A DNA stretch of 64,000 bases from contig CAJOFJ010000009.1 of the NCBI GenBank assembly GCA_905233625.1, forward strand, positions 78,492 to 142,491, read 5' to 3'. Source of the DNA: an uncultured Bacteroidales bacterium (GTDB taxonomy: Bacteria > Bacteroidota > Bacteroidia > Bacteroidales > WCHB1-69). The notes below the pieces were generated by a model, which was given only the letters and a program-made list of their open reading frames with translations, was not told the origin of the DNA and did no database searches. Shown piece by piece: positions 9,383 through 18,480 of the stretch. Numbering within the stretch: the first letter of the stretch is position 1; every line of letters begins with the position of its first letter. The position numbers and the translations under genes were made by a program.

Positions 9383-9462
9383 TAAACTCCCTTTGAGTGA
9401 AACGAACCACCCCCTTTTAACCACTAAACCCTAAACATTAAACAAATAAAACCCCAAAAGAT

Positions 9463-9795
9463 ATGGCACAAGTAAATAACAACCAAAAGACAAAGTTAAT
9501 CCCTAACCCCTCTGGCAAACAGCCGGTCCGTCAGGATCAGAAACCTCCTTTGTTCAGAAAGACCAATTACATACTGATGATCATCGGTGCGGTGTTGCTG
9601 ATTATCGGCTATTTCTGCATTGCCGGTGGCGCTGCCGAAAATCCCGAACAGTTTAATCCCGAGGTATTCAACGCCCGCCGTATCGTGGTGGCCCCCATCC
9701 TCATCCTTTTGGGTTTGGTGACGGAGATTTTCGCCATCATGTGGCGCCCGAGAGTAAAGGAAAACCAGAATCAGAACGTGGAAAGCGCTGAGTAA
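9463..9795 (+). CDS. DUF3098 family membrane protein
   Basis: This 110-residue protein has a polar Gln/Lys/Pro-rich N-terminus, then two membrane helices ([21 protein letters not shown] and [20 protein letters not shown]) separated by a short loop with [12 protein letters not shown], the conserved segment of DUF3098. The family is known from Bacteroidota and has no assigned function. Its place between ftsX and uppP, with uppP starting 2 bp after its stop, suggests a link to envelope biogenesis. Confidence 0.8.
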   Translation: MAQVNNNQKTKLIPNPSGKQPVRQDQKPPLFRKTNYILMIIGAVLLIIGYFCIAGGAAENPEQFNPEVFNARRIVVAPILILLGLVTEIFAIMWRPRVKENQNQNVESAE

Positions 9796-9797
9796 CC

Positions 9798-10607
9798 ATG
9801 AGTTGGTGGGAAGCGTTATTACTGGGTATTCTGCAAGGTTTGACAGAATATTTGCCTGTGAGCAGTAGTGGCCATCTGACCATTGTGCAGGAAATTATGG
9901 GACTGCAAATTTCCGATGCCGCCAAGCTCGAATTTGATGTCATTGTGCATGTTGCCACTGTGCTCAGCACCATTGTGATTTTGTGGAAAGAAATCGAAGG
10001 ACTGTTCAAGGGCACTTTCACTACGCTCCAGTGGAACGAGGAAAAAAACTATGTGGCCAAGATTCTGGTCTCCATGATTCCCGTGTTCATTGTGGGCATG
10101 TTTTTCAAGGATTATGTGGAGGCGATTTTCGGCAGTGGCTTGACGATTGTGGGCTGCTGTTTGCTGGTCACGGCTTTGCTGTTGGCTTTCTCTTATTTTG
10201 CCAAACCGCGTCAGCGTGAAGACATCTCATACGGCCATGCCTTTGTTATCGGTATTGCGCAGGCTGTGGCGGTATTGCCCGGTTTGTCACGTTCGGGTTC
10301 CACCATTGCCACTGGCTTGCTGCTGGGCGACAAAAAGGAAAAGCTGGCTCAGTTCTCTTTCCTCATGGTGATTATCCCGATTCTGGGCGAGGCATTTCTC
10401 GACACCATCAAGTTTGTGAAAGACCCGTCGCTGATTCAGAACGGAGTAGGCGCCATTGCGCTTGTCATCGGTTTTCTGGCCGCTTTCATTTCCGGCTGCT
10501 TCGCCTGCAAGTTCATGATCAGCATTGTGAAGAAGGGCAAATTGATTTGGTTTGCTGTATACTGCGCGATAGTTGGCGCAGCCGTGTTAATCTATAGTTT
10601 ATGCTAA
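9798..10607 (+). CDS. uppP: Undecaprenyl-diphosphate phosphatase (UppP/BacA)
   Basis: The 269-residue polytopic protein has both signature loops: [14 protein letters not shown] near residue 16, with the conserved Glu and SSSGH, and [15 protein letters not shown] near residue 157, with the catalytic Arg. It removes a phosphate from undecaprenyl diphosphate, recycling the lipid carrier for peptidoglycan and O-antigen synthesis. Length matches the family. Its 3' end overlaps the truB start by 7 nt, indicating translational coupling. Confidence 0.93.
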   Translation: MSWWEALLLGILQGLTEYLPVSSSGHLTIVQEIMGLQISDAAKLEFDVIVHVATVLSTIVILWKEIEGLFKGTFTTLQWNEEKNYVAKILVSMIPVFIVGMFFKDYVEAIFGSGLTIVGCCLLVTALLLAFSYFAKPRQREDISYGHAFVIGIAQAVAVLPGLSRSGSTIATGLLLGDKKEKLAQFSFLMVIIPILGEAFLDTIKFVKDPSLIQNGVGAIALVIGFLAAFISGCFACKFMISIVKKGKLIWFAVYCAIVGAAVLIYSLC

Positions 10608-11314
10608 ATCATAAAGTCATTCATGAGGCACAGTTTGAACTCCCTGATATAGAGATCAATCCAGAGGGTGATGTGCTTCTTGTGGACAAGCCGTACCGCT
10701 GTACTTCTTTTGACGTGGTGGGCAAGGTGCGTCAGTATATCAAGAGAAAATACCAGCAAAAAGTGAAAGTGGGCCATGCGGGCACCCTCGACCCCTTGGC
10801 CAGCGGTTTGCTGATTATCTGTGTGGGAAAGTTCACCAAGCAAATTGACAATTACCAGGCGCAGGAAAAGGAATATACCGGCACCATCCGTCTGGGTGCT
10901 ACCACCCCGAGTTTTGACCTTGAGAAGCCCATCGATGCGGAATATCCATACGAGCATATCACGGCCGAGACGGTGGAGGAGGTGAGACAGAAGTTTTTGG
11001 GCGATATTGAGCAGGTGCCGCCTCAGTTTTCGGCTATCCGTATGGGAGGCCGCCGTGCCTATGAAATGGCTCGTGAGGGAGAGGAAGCTCCCATCCTGCC
11101 CCGACAGATTTCCATCCCCACTTTTGAAATAACCCGCTTTGAGTTGCCGGATGTTGACTTCAGGATTGTATGTTCCAAAGGCACTTATATCCGCTCCATA
11201 GCCCGTGATTTTGGGGTGGAACTGGAATCTGGTGCCCATCTTACCGCCTTGCGTCGTACTCGTATCGGGGAATTCAGAGTGGAGAACGCCATACAGTTGA
11301 CAATGAATAATTGA
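10601..11314 (+). CDS. truB: tRNA pseudouridine(55) synthase TruB
   Basis: The 237-residue protein has the TruB catalytic motif [14 protein letters not shown], with the nucleophilic Asp, plus the [13 protein letters not shown]-terminus, [33 protein letters not shown] and [15 protein letters not shown]. It makes pseudouridine at position 55 of the tRNA T-loop. It is shorter than E. coli TruB (314 residues) because it lacks the PUA-like C-terminal domain, as in many Bacteroidota. It is the last gene of the ftsX run. Confidence 0.93.
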   Translation: MLNHKVIHEAQFELPDIEINPEGDVLLVDKPYRCTSFDVVGKVRQYIKRKYQQKVKVGHAGTLDPLASGLLIICVGKFTKQIDNYQAQEKEYTGTIRLGATTPSFDLEKPIDAEYPYEHITAETVEEVRQKFLGDIEQVPPQFSAIRMGGRRAYEMAREGEEAPILPRQISIPTFEITRFELPDVDFRIVCSKGTYIRSIARDFGVELESGAHLTALRRTRIGEFRVENAIQLTMNN

Positions 11315-11362
11315 TAATTGACAATTGACAGTTAAGAATTCAAAATTCAAAATTCAAAATCC
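11300..11362. repeat. AT-rich intergenic word repeats
   Basis: Variants of TTGACAATTGA/AATTGATAATT are followed by three tandem AATTCAAA-type units. The first of them overlaps the truB 3' end. The same words recur in many other intergenic gaps of the window. Confidence 0.6.
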
Positions 11363-11431
11363 TGTAATCCATCATCCATAACCTCCTAACCTTTCTAACC
11401 TTCTAACCGTGTAACCTTAAAACCAAGAACC

Positions 11432-12391
11432 ATGACAAAAACCAATACCATCATCCTCTTCTGCCTTTGTTTGGCTGTTGTATTCACCTCTTGTCGCCCG
11501 AAAAGCCAGCAGGATACGGAATACGATAACAATGATCCGATGACCTACACAACGTCTATTATCGCTGATACCATTCTGGCGGATATTCGTGACCAGTCGG
11601 ACTTGTATCCTGTAAGCGATGATTTTCTCGAGGATTTCATGGAGAGAGTCTCTGAATATGAGGGCAAACACATTACCATTGCTACCAAACTGCCGGTGGA
11701 GTGGGGTATTTCCTGTGTGGAGCGTCTGCCGGAAGGCCGCGAACTATGGCTGCTGCGCTCTGTGGACCGCGAATGGGCTTATCTGGTTATCACTTCTGGT
11801 TTTGGTACCCAGCGTATACTTGACATGGTACCAGTGGCCTTGAATCTGGCACAGCAAGACAATGATGTGCTGGAAACAGAAATCTGGGAGACCTATCGCG
11901 AATCTGACGGCTCTTTTATTGTTCATAAAAACTACGAGTGGATTAAGAATCTGGACACGAATGCCACCCAGAGCGATATCAACGAGTATCAGCGCCATTC
12001 TTATTTTGTGGACCGATATGCCATCAATGATCTGTGCCGTTTTGAGTGTACCGAAGTCAACGATTCAGTTCCAGAATACAGTGCGGTGGTGTTTTTCTAT
12101 AAAGAAAACGTGAAACCCGACGAATGGGACGATGTCATTGAGATGTTGCAGGCATTTTGCGAGGACCGCAATGTGTATTATGAAGAGGTGAAAACGGGTT
12201 TTGGCGATGTGGCTGTACACGACTTTACCCTCAACGAAGTGACTCACGTGGATATGTTGCCTTATATTCAAGACCTGCCTGCTGGTATGGTGATGTTTAA
12301 AAAAGGCGAAACTCCCAAAGCGGTGCGCTTCGGGAGTTTCGAGAGAATGCAGATTGAAATCAAACGTTATTTCAAAATGTTGTCATTGTAA
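11432..12391 (+). CDS. Secreted lipoprotein of unknown function
   Basis: The 319-residue protein has a lipoprotein signal peptide (hydrophobic core, then VVFTSC with the Cys to be lipidated at about residue 20). The mature part is soluble, mixed alpha/beta and rich in acidic and aromatic residues, with no repeats or catalytic motif I recognise. It stands alone between truB and a convergent M16 peptidase gene. It may belong to an unnamed Bacteroidales family; I cannot assign one. Confidence 0.7.
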   Translation: MTKTNTIILFCLCLAVVFTSCRPKSQQDTEYDNNDPMTYTTSIIADTILADIRDQSDLYPVSDDFLEDFMERVSEYEGKHITIATKLPVEWGISCVERLPEGRELWLLRSVDREWAYLVITSGFGTQRILDMVPVALNLAQQDNDVLETEIWETYRESDGSFIVHKNYEWIKNLDTNATQSDINEYQRHSYFVDRYAINDLCRFECTEVNDSVPEYSAVVFFYKENVKPDEWDDVIEMLQAFCEDRNVYYEEVKTGFGDVAVHDFTLNEVTHVDMLPYIQDLPAGMVMFKKGETPKAVRFGSFERMQIEIKRYFKMLSL

Positions 12392-12398
12392 ATATCCT

Positions 12399-12427
12399 GT
12401 AGAGACGCACGGCTGTGCGTCTCTACA
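12399..12427. repeat. TGTAGAGACG palindrome, copy 1 (intergenic)
   Basis: Arms TGTAGAGACGCAC and GTGCGTCTCTACA form a near-perfect palindrome in the 50-bp gap between two convergent genes, where it could act as a shared terminator. One of nine copies in the window. Confidence 0.85.
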
Positions 12428-12441
12428 ATGATATATCCGCA

Positions 12442-15243
12442 TTATTTCTTCATTGTTTCAGGATAGAGGTAAACCTTCACATAGTTGTTGATATCGAAAT
12501 TCTCTTTCATGAATTTCACGATATCGTCGATGCTTACGCTGTTTACTCTGTCAACATAGGTATTGATGCTGTTGATGTCTTCGCCAGAGTAATACTTGCC
12601 GGCGATGTAGCTCAACCACATATTGTTGGTGGTCAGTGAAGTCTCGTGCTCGTTGATCATCTGTTTCTTCACTTTTTCCAAAGTCTCTGCTGAGGGTCCT
12701 TGTTCGGTGAATTCTTTCAGAATGTTGAACACTGCATCAGATAATTTGTCGGTATTATCGGGTGAGCAGCTGAACATGATCATCATGCTGTAAGAGGGTT
12801 TGGGTTCTTTGTCGGCACCCATCTGCAACATCGGGGAATATACGCCACCCATCTTTTCACGGATAACGTTAATCAGCTCAATCTGTAAAGCCTCGTTGAT
12901 TTCATTCACAATCATGGTGTTCTTGGGAGTCCATTCCATATCGTGATCGAAAGCGATACCAACCCAACTCTGCTCTTCGGTACCGGCGTATACGTTTTCG
13001 TTAACTTGATTGTTGGGGAAACCTTTAATCACTTCATATTTCGGTTGTTCTCTCTCGCTGGTAGTTTGCAGTGAGCCTAAGTAAAGCTCAATGTATTCTT
13101 TGATTTGTTGCTCATCAAAATTACCCACGAAGGTGAACACGAAGTCGGCGGGGTTGGCGAAACGCTGCTGATACAGTTGGAAAGCTCTTGTATAGTCGGC
13201 AGCTTTAACATCTTCTTCTGTTAACAGAGCCTTCTGGTATGGATCGTTCTGAGTGGTGATATCCATGAAGCCTAACATAAACTTGTACATGGGGTTGGCA
13301 CTGATCATCTTGATCTGCTCAAGATATTCGCTGGTTACCAATTCAGCAACAGAGGGATCTTGTCTCGGGCTGGTGAAGAATGCATGGATGTACTGGAAGA
13401 AGAATTCCATGTCTTTGGGAGTGGAAGAGCCGCTGAGTCCTTCGCTGAAAGTGCTGATAAAAGGACTTACGCCCACTTTTTTGCCTTTCATTTTCTTTTC
13501 CAAAGAAGAGTAGTCCAAATCGGAAATACCGGCACGGTCCACAAAGTCGCATGCAAAATGCAGAGCGGGAAGGTCGCATTCATAGTAAAGGCTCATACCA
13601 CCCTTGCTGCGGGCTGAGAACAGAATCTGGTCGTTTTTGAAATCAGTTTTCTTCAGTACCACAGTAATGCCGTTGTTCAGGGTCAGTTCTTGGGCACCGA
13701 TTTCGGCGATTTCTTTGGTGTTGATGATGCTACCGGCCTTGAGTTGGTCTTTCTCCACCACTTCTTTGTCTTTGTATGTGTCAACGTAGGGTTCCACATG
13801 TTTGTTGCCAGGGTTGGTAACGGCAGCCAGAACTTCTTTTTCAGTGGGAACTTTCACGCCTTCTTTTTCGGGAGCCATTACGATAGCTACCAAATTCTCG
13901 TCGGTAATCCATTGTTTAGCCAAAACGTTGATTTCGTCCAAAGTAATGTCTTCCAGATATTTCTTGGCATAGTTGAATTCTCTCTTGGCACCAGGAATCG
14001 GGTCTTGATGCAGGTAGTTGGCCACATATTCGGTGGCGAATCTTGAAGATTCGGTTTTCTTCACCTCGTTGGCGGCGGTTTCATACAGGTTCAGCAGTTC
14101 TTCCTTGGCACGATTCAACTCGGTTTGCAGGAAACCATACTGAAGCACTCTTTGGTCTTCACGCATCAGTGATTCGATGCTTTCGAGGATTTTGCCCTCT
14201 TTGCATGAAATCTGGCAACCATAAACATCGGTGTTGCCAATCAGTCCGCTATAGCCGCAGCTGGCGCTCAGGAAGGGGCAGCCTGACTTCTGGGTCATCT
14301 CGCTCAAACGTGAGTCATACATGGTGTTGTAGAGTTCGTATTTCAGATTGGTGCGGTAGTCGCCCACAGTCTTCATCACAAAATGGGGGAGTTTGCGGAG
14401 TACCATCACAGTATTGCCCATAGCTTCTTTGTCGGTAGCCACGCAAGCAAGAGGTTCCTTGTTGGGCTGAATGTTGTTAGGTTCTTTGGTGCGCGGGTTC
14501 TTCACAGGTTTAATCTTGCTGAACTGCTTGATAATCTGTTTCTCAACAGCATCAACATCAATGTCACCTACTACAATAACAGCCTGCAAATCAGGACGAT
14601 ACCAATCATGATAGAAATCTTTGATGGTTTGGTGTTTGAAGCCCTGGATGACCTCGATCAAACCGATGGGCAGACGTTCGGCATAGCGAGAGCCTTTGAA
14701 GAGAACGGGGAACCATTTCTTCTGCATTCTGTCGCTGGCACCCAAGCCCATACGCCACTCTTCAGAGATGACGCCTCTTTCGGCTTCGATTTCATCGCCG
14801 TCAAACAACATGCCGTTGGCCCAGCCGTTCAGAATGTCCAAACCCATCTGCAGATGGTCAATGGGCAGGGTGAGCATGTACACTGTTTCGTCAAAAGAGG
14901 TGTAAGCGTTGGTGTGGTGACCGAAAGCAACACCAACTTTCTGCAGTTCGCTGGTCATGGTGTTGTGCGGAAAACCCTTGATACCGTTGAAAGCCATGTG
15001 CTCGGTGAAGTGGGCGAGACCTCTCTGGTCTTCATTCTCCTGACAAGAACCGGCGTTGACTGCCAGACGGAGTTCCACACGGTTCTCGGGTTTTTTGTTG
15101 GCACGGATGTAGTAAGTCATACCGTTGTCCAATTTTCCGATTTTCACGTTCGGGTCGGGATTGATGGGAGCACTCAAATCCTGGGCAAATACCATACCCA
15201 TGGAAAAAATCAGTACCATCAATGCTGAGAATAATTTTTTCAT
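12442..15243 (-). CDS. M16-family (pitrilysin/insulinase-like) zinc peptidase
   Basis: This 933-residue protein starts with a signal peptide (LFSALMVLIFSMGMVFAQ) and has the inverted zinc motif HFTEH at about residue 80, inside the family sequence GLAHFTEHMAFNG, with a downstream acidic helix (IEAERGVISEEWRMG) giving the third ligand. The length fits two M16 pairs in one chain, the active half first and an inactive half after about residue 500. It should degrade peptides in the periplasm or at the surface. No T9SS tail is seen. A promoter box lies upstream at 15309-15316. Confidence 0.88.
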   Translation of the reverse strand: MKKLFSALMVLIFSMGMVFAQDLSAPINPDPNVKIGKLDNGMTYYIRANKKPENRVELRLAVNAGSCQENEDQRGLAHFTEHMAFNGIKGFPHNTMTSELQKVGVAFGHHTNAYTSFDETVYMLTLPIDHLQMGLDILNGWANGMLFDGDEIEAERGVISEEWRMGLGASDRMQKKWFPVLFKGSRYAERLPIGLIEVIQGFKHQTIKDFYHDWYRPDLQAVIVVGDIDVDAVEKQIIKQFSKIKPVKNPRTKEPNNIQPNKEPLACVATDKEAMGNTVMVLRKLPHFVMKTVGDYRTNLKYELYNTMYDSRLSEMTQKSGCPFLSASCGYSGLIGNTDVYGCQISCKEGKILESIESLMREDQRVLQYGFLQTELNRAKEELLNLYETAANEVKKTESSRFATEYVANYLHQDPIPGAKREFNYAKKYLEDITLDEINVLAKQWITDENLVAIVMAPEKEGVKVPTEKEVLAAVTNPGNKHVEPYVDTYKDKEVVEKDQLKAGSIINTKEIAEIGAQELTLNNGITVVLKKTDFKNDQILFSARSKGGMSLYYECDLPALHFACDFVDRAGISDLDYSSLEKKMKGKKVGVSPFISTFSEGLSGSSTPKDMEFFFQYIHAFFTSPRQDPSVAELVTSEYLEQIKMISANPMYKFMLGFMDITTQNDPYQKALLTEEDVKAADYTRAFQLYQQRFANPADFVFTFVGNFDEQQIKEYIELYLGSLQTTSEREQPKYEVIKGFPNNQVNENVYAGTEEQSWVGIAFDHDMEWTPKNTMIVNEINEALQIELINVIREKMGGVYSPMLQMGADKEPKPSYSMMIMFSCSPDNTDKLSDAVFNILKEFTEQGPSAETLEKVKKQMINEHETSLTTNNMWLSYIAGKYYSGEDINSINTYVDRVNSVSIDDIVKFMKENFDINNYVKVYLYPETMKK

Positions 15244-15308
15244 TTGGATTTAATTTTTTGGTTGATAATATGTTAGTTAAAATATATTCATTAGTTATAA
15301 AGAGGGTG

Positions 15309-15316
15309 CAAAGATA
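15309..15316 (-). promoter_or_regulatory. -7 promoter box of the M16 peptidase gene
   Basis: Read on the minus strand the sequence is TATCTTTG, a TAnnTTTG box. It ends 65 bp before the ATG, implying a leader of about 60 nt. Confidence 0.55.
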
Positions 15317-15339
15317 ATGTTTTTTTTTAATTTTTATTC

Positions 15340-15428
15340 GTTTAGACGTTAAGAAGTTAAGACATGCACTGCGTGCATTCGTTAAGATAAACTCGTCTCC
15401 ACGTCTTAACGCCTCCACGTCTTAACGT
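15340..15428. repeat. ACGTTAAGAC / GTCTTAACG repeat cluster, copy 1
   Basis: Several 8-9-nt units of ACGTTAAG and their complement CGTCTTAAC flank the small palindrome GCACTGCGTGC. Related clusters lie at 32028 and 56997. It sits in the gap before the DUF-type membrane gene ending at 15429. Confidence 0.65.
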
Positions 15429-16007
15429 TTACTCCTCTATCTGCTGGATAATAGCATTGCAGTTGTCGATAACCTTGCGGTACATTTTCAAAGCGATGAA
15501 GAAACCGATGAGGGCTCCGAAGGCGACAGCGCCAGCCATGAATTGCCAGGGTGCTCCTGTCATCTGTATGACTTCATAGCAGAACCATACACACCATGCG
15601 ATAACCAAAGGCAACTCAATCAAAGTGCTCCATTGATAGCGTTTTTTCAGTGTCTTCATTTTGTTGGCTACGGTGCGCATGTCCTCACTCATCAGTTGAC
15701 GCTCATTAACTTGTTTATGGATAATCCAGGTGGCAATAGCGTCGACCGCCATGAACACAATGGTGGTGATGATGAAGGCGGTAGAGAGTGTATTGAAACA
15801 CAGCGGAAACCACAGCACCATGCAGATAGCGACAGCTATGCTGATCCATCCCTGGCGGTTGATGGTGGATACACGTGACCTCATGGTTTCACGCATCAGT
15901 TCTTCGTTGACGATGGTTTCCTGCTCCAGTTTTTTGCGGAGCAAATCCATTTGGGAACGCAAAGTTTCCAATTCCTGTTGTTCGGTTATTGTATTTTCGT
16001 TTTCCAT
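15429..16007 (-). CDS. Coiled-coil membrane protein paired with an ECF sigma factor
   Basis: From ATG 16007 (192 residues) the protein has an N-terminal coiled coil (LRSQMDLLRKKLEQETIVNE), then four hydrophobic segments in two pairs: WISIAVAICMVLWFPLC and FIITTIVFMAVDAIATWI, then ELPLVIAWCVWFCYEV and FMAGAVAFGALIGFFIA. It begins 11 nt after the stop of the ECF sigma gene, so the two are surely co-transcribed. The same pair with matching coiled-coil motif and spacing recurs at 61474-62927. It could be a membrane-bound regulator of that sigma factor; this is inference from gene order, and no known anti-sigma domain is recognised. Confidence 0.7.
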   Translation of the reverse strand: MENENTITEQQELETLRSQMDLLRKKLEQETIVNEELMRETMRSRVSTINRQGWISIAVAICMVLWFPLCFNTLSTAFIITTIVFMAVDAIATWIIHKQVNERQLMSEDMRTVANKMKTLKKRYQWSTLIELPLVIAWCVWFCYEVIQMTGAPWQFMAGAVAFGALIGFFIALKMYRKVIDNCNAIIQQIEE

Positions 16008-16018
16008 GATTTTTGGTT

Positions 16019-16501
16019 TTAAGCGTGAGACATCTTGATTAACTGTTGTTTGATTCTGACCAGCTTGACACTTACATTCTTGACACTGATGCCTACGATG
16101 GCGGCAATCTCGTCGTAGCTGAGGTTCTCCAGCCACAGAAGGACAATGGCGCGGTCCACCAAGTTCAATTGGTTGATACGCTGGTACAGCATCCGGATTT
16201 GCTGACTGTCGTCGTCATCATCGGTGAACAAGTTACCTGCCATCTCCAAGGGAATTTTCTCCCCTTGGCGTTTTTTCTTTCGATCAAAGGAGATACAGGT
16301 GTTCAATGCCACCTTCCAAATCCAGCTGCTAACGGCGGAATCCCCTCTGAAATCCCCGAAGCCTTTCCAAAGGTTGATGAGCACCTCCTGAAAGAGATCG
16401 TTCACCTCATCCTCGTCTTTGGAGAACATGTAGCAAACCGTGTAGATGGTGCTTTTGTGCCTCTTGACGATCTGCTCAAATTCTTGTTCTGTTTGTTTCA
16501 T
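16019..16501 (-). CDS. ECF-type RNA polymerase sigma factor
   Basis: The start is taken at the ATG at 16501 (160 residues, MKQTEQEFEQ). Region 2 is YTVCYMFSKDEDEVNDLFQEVLINLW, split here as CYMFSKDEDEVNDLFQEV, with SSWIWKVALNTCISFDRKK after it. Region 4 is the helix-turn-helix LSYDEIAAIVGISVKNVSVKL. It should direct RNA polymerase to a specific regulon. The next gene, 11 nt downstream, codes for the coiled-coil membrane protein. It is clearly paralogous to the sigma factor at 62433. Confidence 0.88.
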   Translation of the reverse strand: MKQTEQEFEQIVKRHKSTIYTVCYMFSKDEDEVNDLFQEVLINLWKGFGDFRGDSAVSSWIWKVALNTCISFDRKKKRQGEKIPLEMAGNLFTDDDDDSQQIRMLYQRINQLNLVDRAIVLLWLENLSYDEIAAIVGISVKNVSVKLVRIKQQLIKMSHA

Positions 16502-16576
16502 TGTTTTGAATGTTTTGTGTCGGTGTTCAGCATCAAATTCAACCATTAGACGCAGAAACTTGTGGAAAACTACACC

Positions 16577-17104
16577 TTATCTCGAAATAATTTCATCCAT
16601 AGGGATGTCGTTTTCTTCAACAGGCACATTATCAATGAGTTGGAAATCAAAACAGATGCCGATTTTTTTGACGGAACGATGATGGCAGAGGAAACGGTCG
16701 TAGTAGCCTTTGCCTCTTCCCAGGCGGTTGCCATGGCAGTCAAAAGCCACTCCCGGAACCACAATGAGATCGAAATCTCCGGTGTAGGTCTCATTCTGCG
16801 GTTCCAGAATGTTGAAATCGCCTACGGCAAATCCGGTATTTGCCGCAAGTTCCACGGGAATGATGTCATCGCCTACCACGGTAGGCAGGATGATGCGTTT
16901 TTGCAGTCTCCATTTTTCGATGAAAGCTTGTGTCTGCACCTCATCGGGCAGCGAGCTGTACAACATGATTTTCTGCGCTTTGATGAAGTCGGGATGTTGC
17001 TCCAGTTTGCGCATAATTAATTCCGACTGGGCGTCTAATTCTTCCAAAGTATGCTGTCTCTTCAGAGCCTTGATGTTTTTTCGTAAATCTGTTTTTGAAA
17101 TCAT
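16577..17104 (-). CDS. 5-formyltetrahydrofolate cyclo-ligase
   Basis: The 175-residue protein matches the MTHFS family: basic N-terminal helix (KTDLRKNIKALKRQHT), IMLYSSLPDEVQTQ, PTVVGDDI, DLIVVPGVAFD and the glycine-rich nucleotide loop RLGRGKGYYDRFL near the C-terminus. It converts 5-formyl-THF to 5,10-methenyl-THF using ATP. It has its own promoter box at 17121-17128 and is separate from the sigma operon. Confidence 0.9.
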   Translation of the reverse strand: MISKTDLRKNIKALKRQHTLEELDAQSELIMRKLEQHPDFIKAQKIMLYSSLPDEVQTQAFIEKWRLQKRIILPTVVGDDIIPVELAANTGFAVGDFNILEPQNETYTGDFDLIVVPGVAFDCHGNRLGRGKGYYDRFLCHHRSVKKIGICFDFQLIDNVPVEENDIPMDEIISR

Positions 17105-17120
17105 AATCTGATATTTTTTG

Positions 17121-17128
17121 CAAAAATA
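17121..17128 (-). promoter_or_regulatory. -7 promoter box of the cyclo-ligase gene
   Basis: The minus-strand sequence is TATTTTTG, ending 16 bp before the ATG at 17104. The leader must be only about 10 nt. Confidence 0.55.
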
Positions 17129-17133
17129 CCCAA

Positions 17134-17247
17134 ATTTTAATTAGCAAATTAGCCAATTTGTAAATTAGCAAATTATCTCATTTGCTAATTAACTAATATG
17201 CAAATTTTTCATTGGCACATTAACTAATTTGCTAATTTGCTAATTAT
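17134..17247. repeat. TTAGCAAATTAGC word repeats
   Basis: The gap between two divergent genes is filled by variants of AATTAGCAAATTAGC and its complement GCTAATTTGCTAATT, which fold on each other. The same words appear near 21650, 34890, 51905, 54755 and 59580. Confidence 0.6.
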
Positions 17248-17251
17248 CCCT

Positions 17252-17259
17252 TATTTTTG
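17252..17259 (+). promoter_or_regulatory. -7 promoter box of the beta-propeller lipoprotein gene
   Basis: TATTTTTG with a TTG 20 bp upstream at 17229-17231. It ends 16 bp before the ATG at 17276, which rules out the more upstream in-frame start at 17237. Confidence 0.6.
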
Positions 17260-17275
17260 CAAAAAAATTCGCACT

Positions 17276-18328
17276 ATGAAAAAATCACTTTTTTTACTCG
17301 TATTATTGGCTGTTTCTTTTACGGCTTGCAAGAAAAAACCGGTCACTCCGGATAACACCACTATAGATTTAAATGGTTTGTATATTCTGAATGAGGGTGT
17401 TTGGGAACATAACAATAGCTCGATATCTTACTATAATTTGGATAACAATACTTGTACCGCCGATATTTTCACTTCGGTGAACAACCGCGGTTTGGGCGAC
17501 ACAGGCAACGATCTGCAACGCTACGGCTCCAAGCTATATTGCGTGGTGAATACTTCGGAAAATGTGCAAGTGATGGACTTGTATACGGCCAAAGTTGTGG
17601 GCACGGTGCCGTTGGTGGGCAAATCGCCCCGCAGAATCTGTTTCGATGGACCGAAAGCATACGTGAGTTGCTTCGACGGTACGGTGGTGCGCATTGATAC
17701 CGCATCACTGGTGGTGGAGGCAACGGTGGCAGTGGGGCCAAATCCAGAGGGTGTTTGCATTACTAATGGCAAACTCTATGTGGCCAACACCGGTGGTTAT
17801 AATGCTCCGAACTACGGAACTACCGTTTCGGTGATTGACTTGGCTGCTTTTTCAGTAGTGAAAAATATCAGTGTGATAGAGAATCCCAATCGACTGTTTC
17901 TGGCTCCCAATCAGCAGGATATCTATTTGATTTCCAATGGAAATTACTATGATATAAGTCCCCGTCTCCAGAAAATCAGCACTGCTACGGATGAAGTGGT
18001 GCGGACTTTCGATTTTGATATCACAAACATGGCTTTTTATGGTAACAAGGCATATCTGTATTCTTACAATTATAGTACAGAGGCTTATACTATCCAGGTT
18101 ATGGATTTGTCTTCAGAAATGATTGTGAATGAACAGTTTATCTCTGATAACACAAGCTTGAATACTCCATACGGTATTGCGGTCAATCCCAGAAACGGGG
18201 ATGTTTATGTGACCGATGCGCATAACTATACTGTGAATGGTGATGTGTATTGTTTCGGGCAGGATGGCAAAAAGAAATTTTCTTTCGAGGTGGGGGTCAA
18301 TCCGTCAGGGATGGTGTTTTTGAATTAA
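17276..18328 (+). CDS. YncE-like beta-propeller lipoprotein (DUF5074 type)
   Basis: From ATG 17276 the protein is 350 residues with a lipoprotein signal (LLAVSFTAC then KKKP). The rest is blade-like repeats of about 45 residues, for example VQVMDLYTAKVVGTVPLVGKSPRRI, seen in part as VMDLYTAKVVGTVPLVGK and TVSVIDLAAFSVVKNISV. This matches the DUF5074/YVTN propeller group, often surface lipoproteins linked to ligand uptake such as corrinoids. No TonB receptor is next to it here, so the ligand is unknown. Confidence 0.8.
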   Translation: MKKSLFLLVLLAVSFTACKKKPVTPDNTTIDLNGLYILNEGVWEHNNSSISYYNLDNNTCTADIFTSVNNRGLGDTGNDLQRYGSKLYCVVNTSENVQVMDLYTAKVVGTVPLVGKSPRRICFDGPKAYVSCFDGTVVRIDTASLVVEATVAVGPNPEGVCITNGKLYVANTGGYNAPNYGTTVSVIDLAAFSVVKNISVIENPNRLFLAPNQQDIYLISNGNYYDISPRLQKISTATDEVVRTFDFDITNMAFYGNKAYLYSYNYSTEAYTIQVMDLSSEMIVNEQFISDNTSLNTPYGIAVNPRNGDVYVTDAHNYTVNGDVYCFGQDGKKKFSFEVGVNPSGMVFLN

Positions 18329-18329
18329 G

Positions 18330-18405
18330 AATTCAAAATTCAGAATTCAGAATTCAAGAATTATTAGGGTAATTCTGAATTTTGAACTTTGAATTTTGAA
18401 ATTTT
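18330..18405. repeat. Inverted AATTCAAAATTC arrays
   Basis: Tandem AATTCA(A/G)A units are followed after about 10 nt by complementary AATTTTGAA units, giving a long imperfect hairpin just after the propeller lipoprotein gene and ending in ATTTTTTC. It may terminate transcription. Confidence 0.5.
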
Positions 18406-18441
18406 TTCTTTGCAATCCCGTATCCATATCAAATTTTTTTG

Positions 18442-18449
18442 TATCTTTG
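18442..18449 (+). promoter_or_regulatory. -7 promoter box of the T9SS cargo gene
   Basis: TATCTTTG, ending 31 bp before the ATG at 18481. Confidence 0.55.
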
Positions 18450-18480
18450 CAGGTTGTATTATTGAAATAAATTACGGCCT

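Noticed and set aside
10604-11350. Minus-strand frame opposite truB
   Set aside because: Mirror of a complete truB; its N-terminus is made of intergenic word repeats.
14383-15228. Long plus-strand open frame opposite the M16 peptidase gene
   Set aside because: No protein features; it mirrors the codon structure of the real minus-strand gene, which has a full family match.
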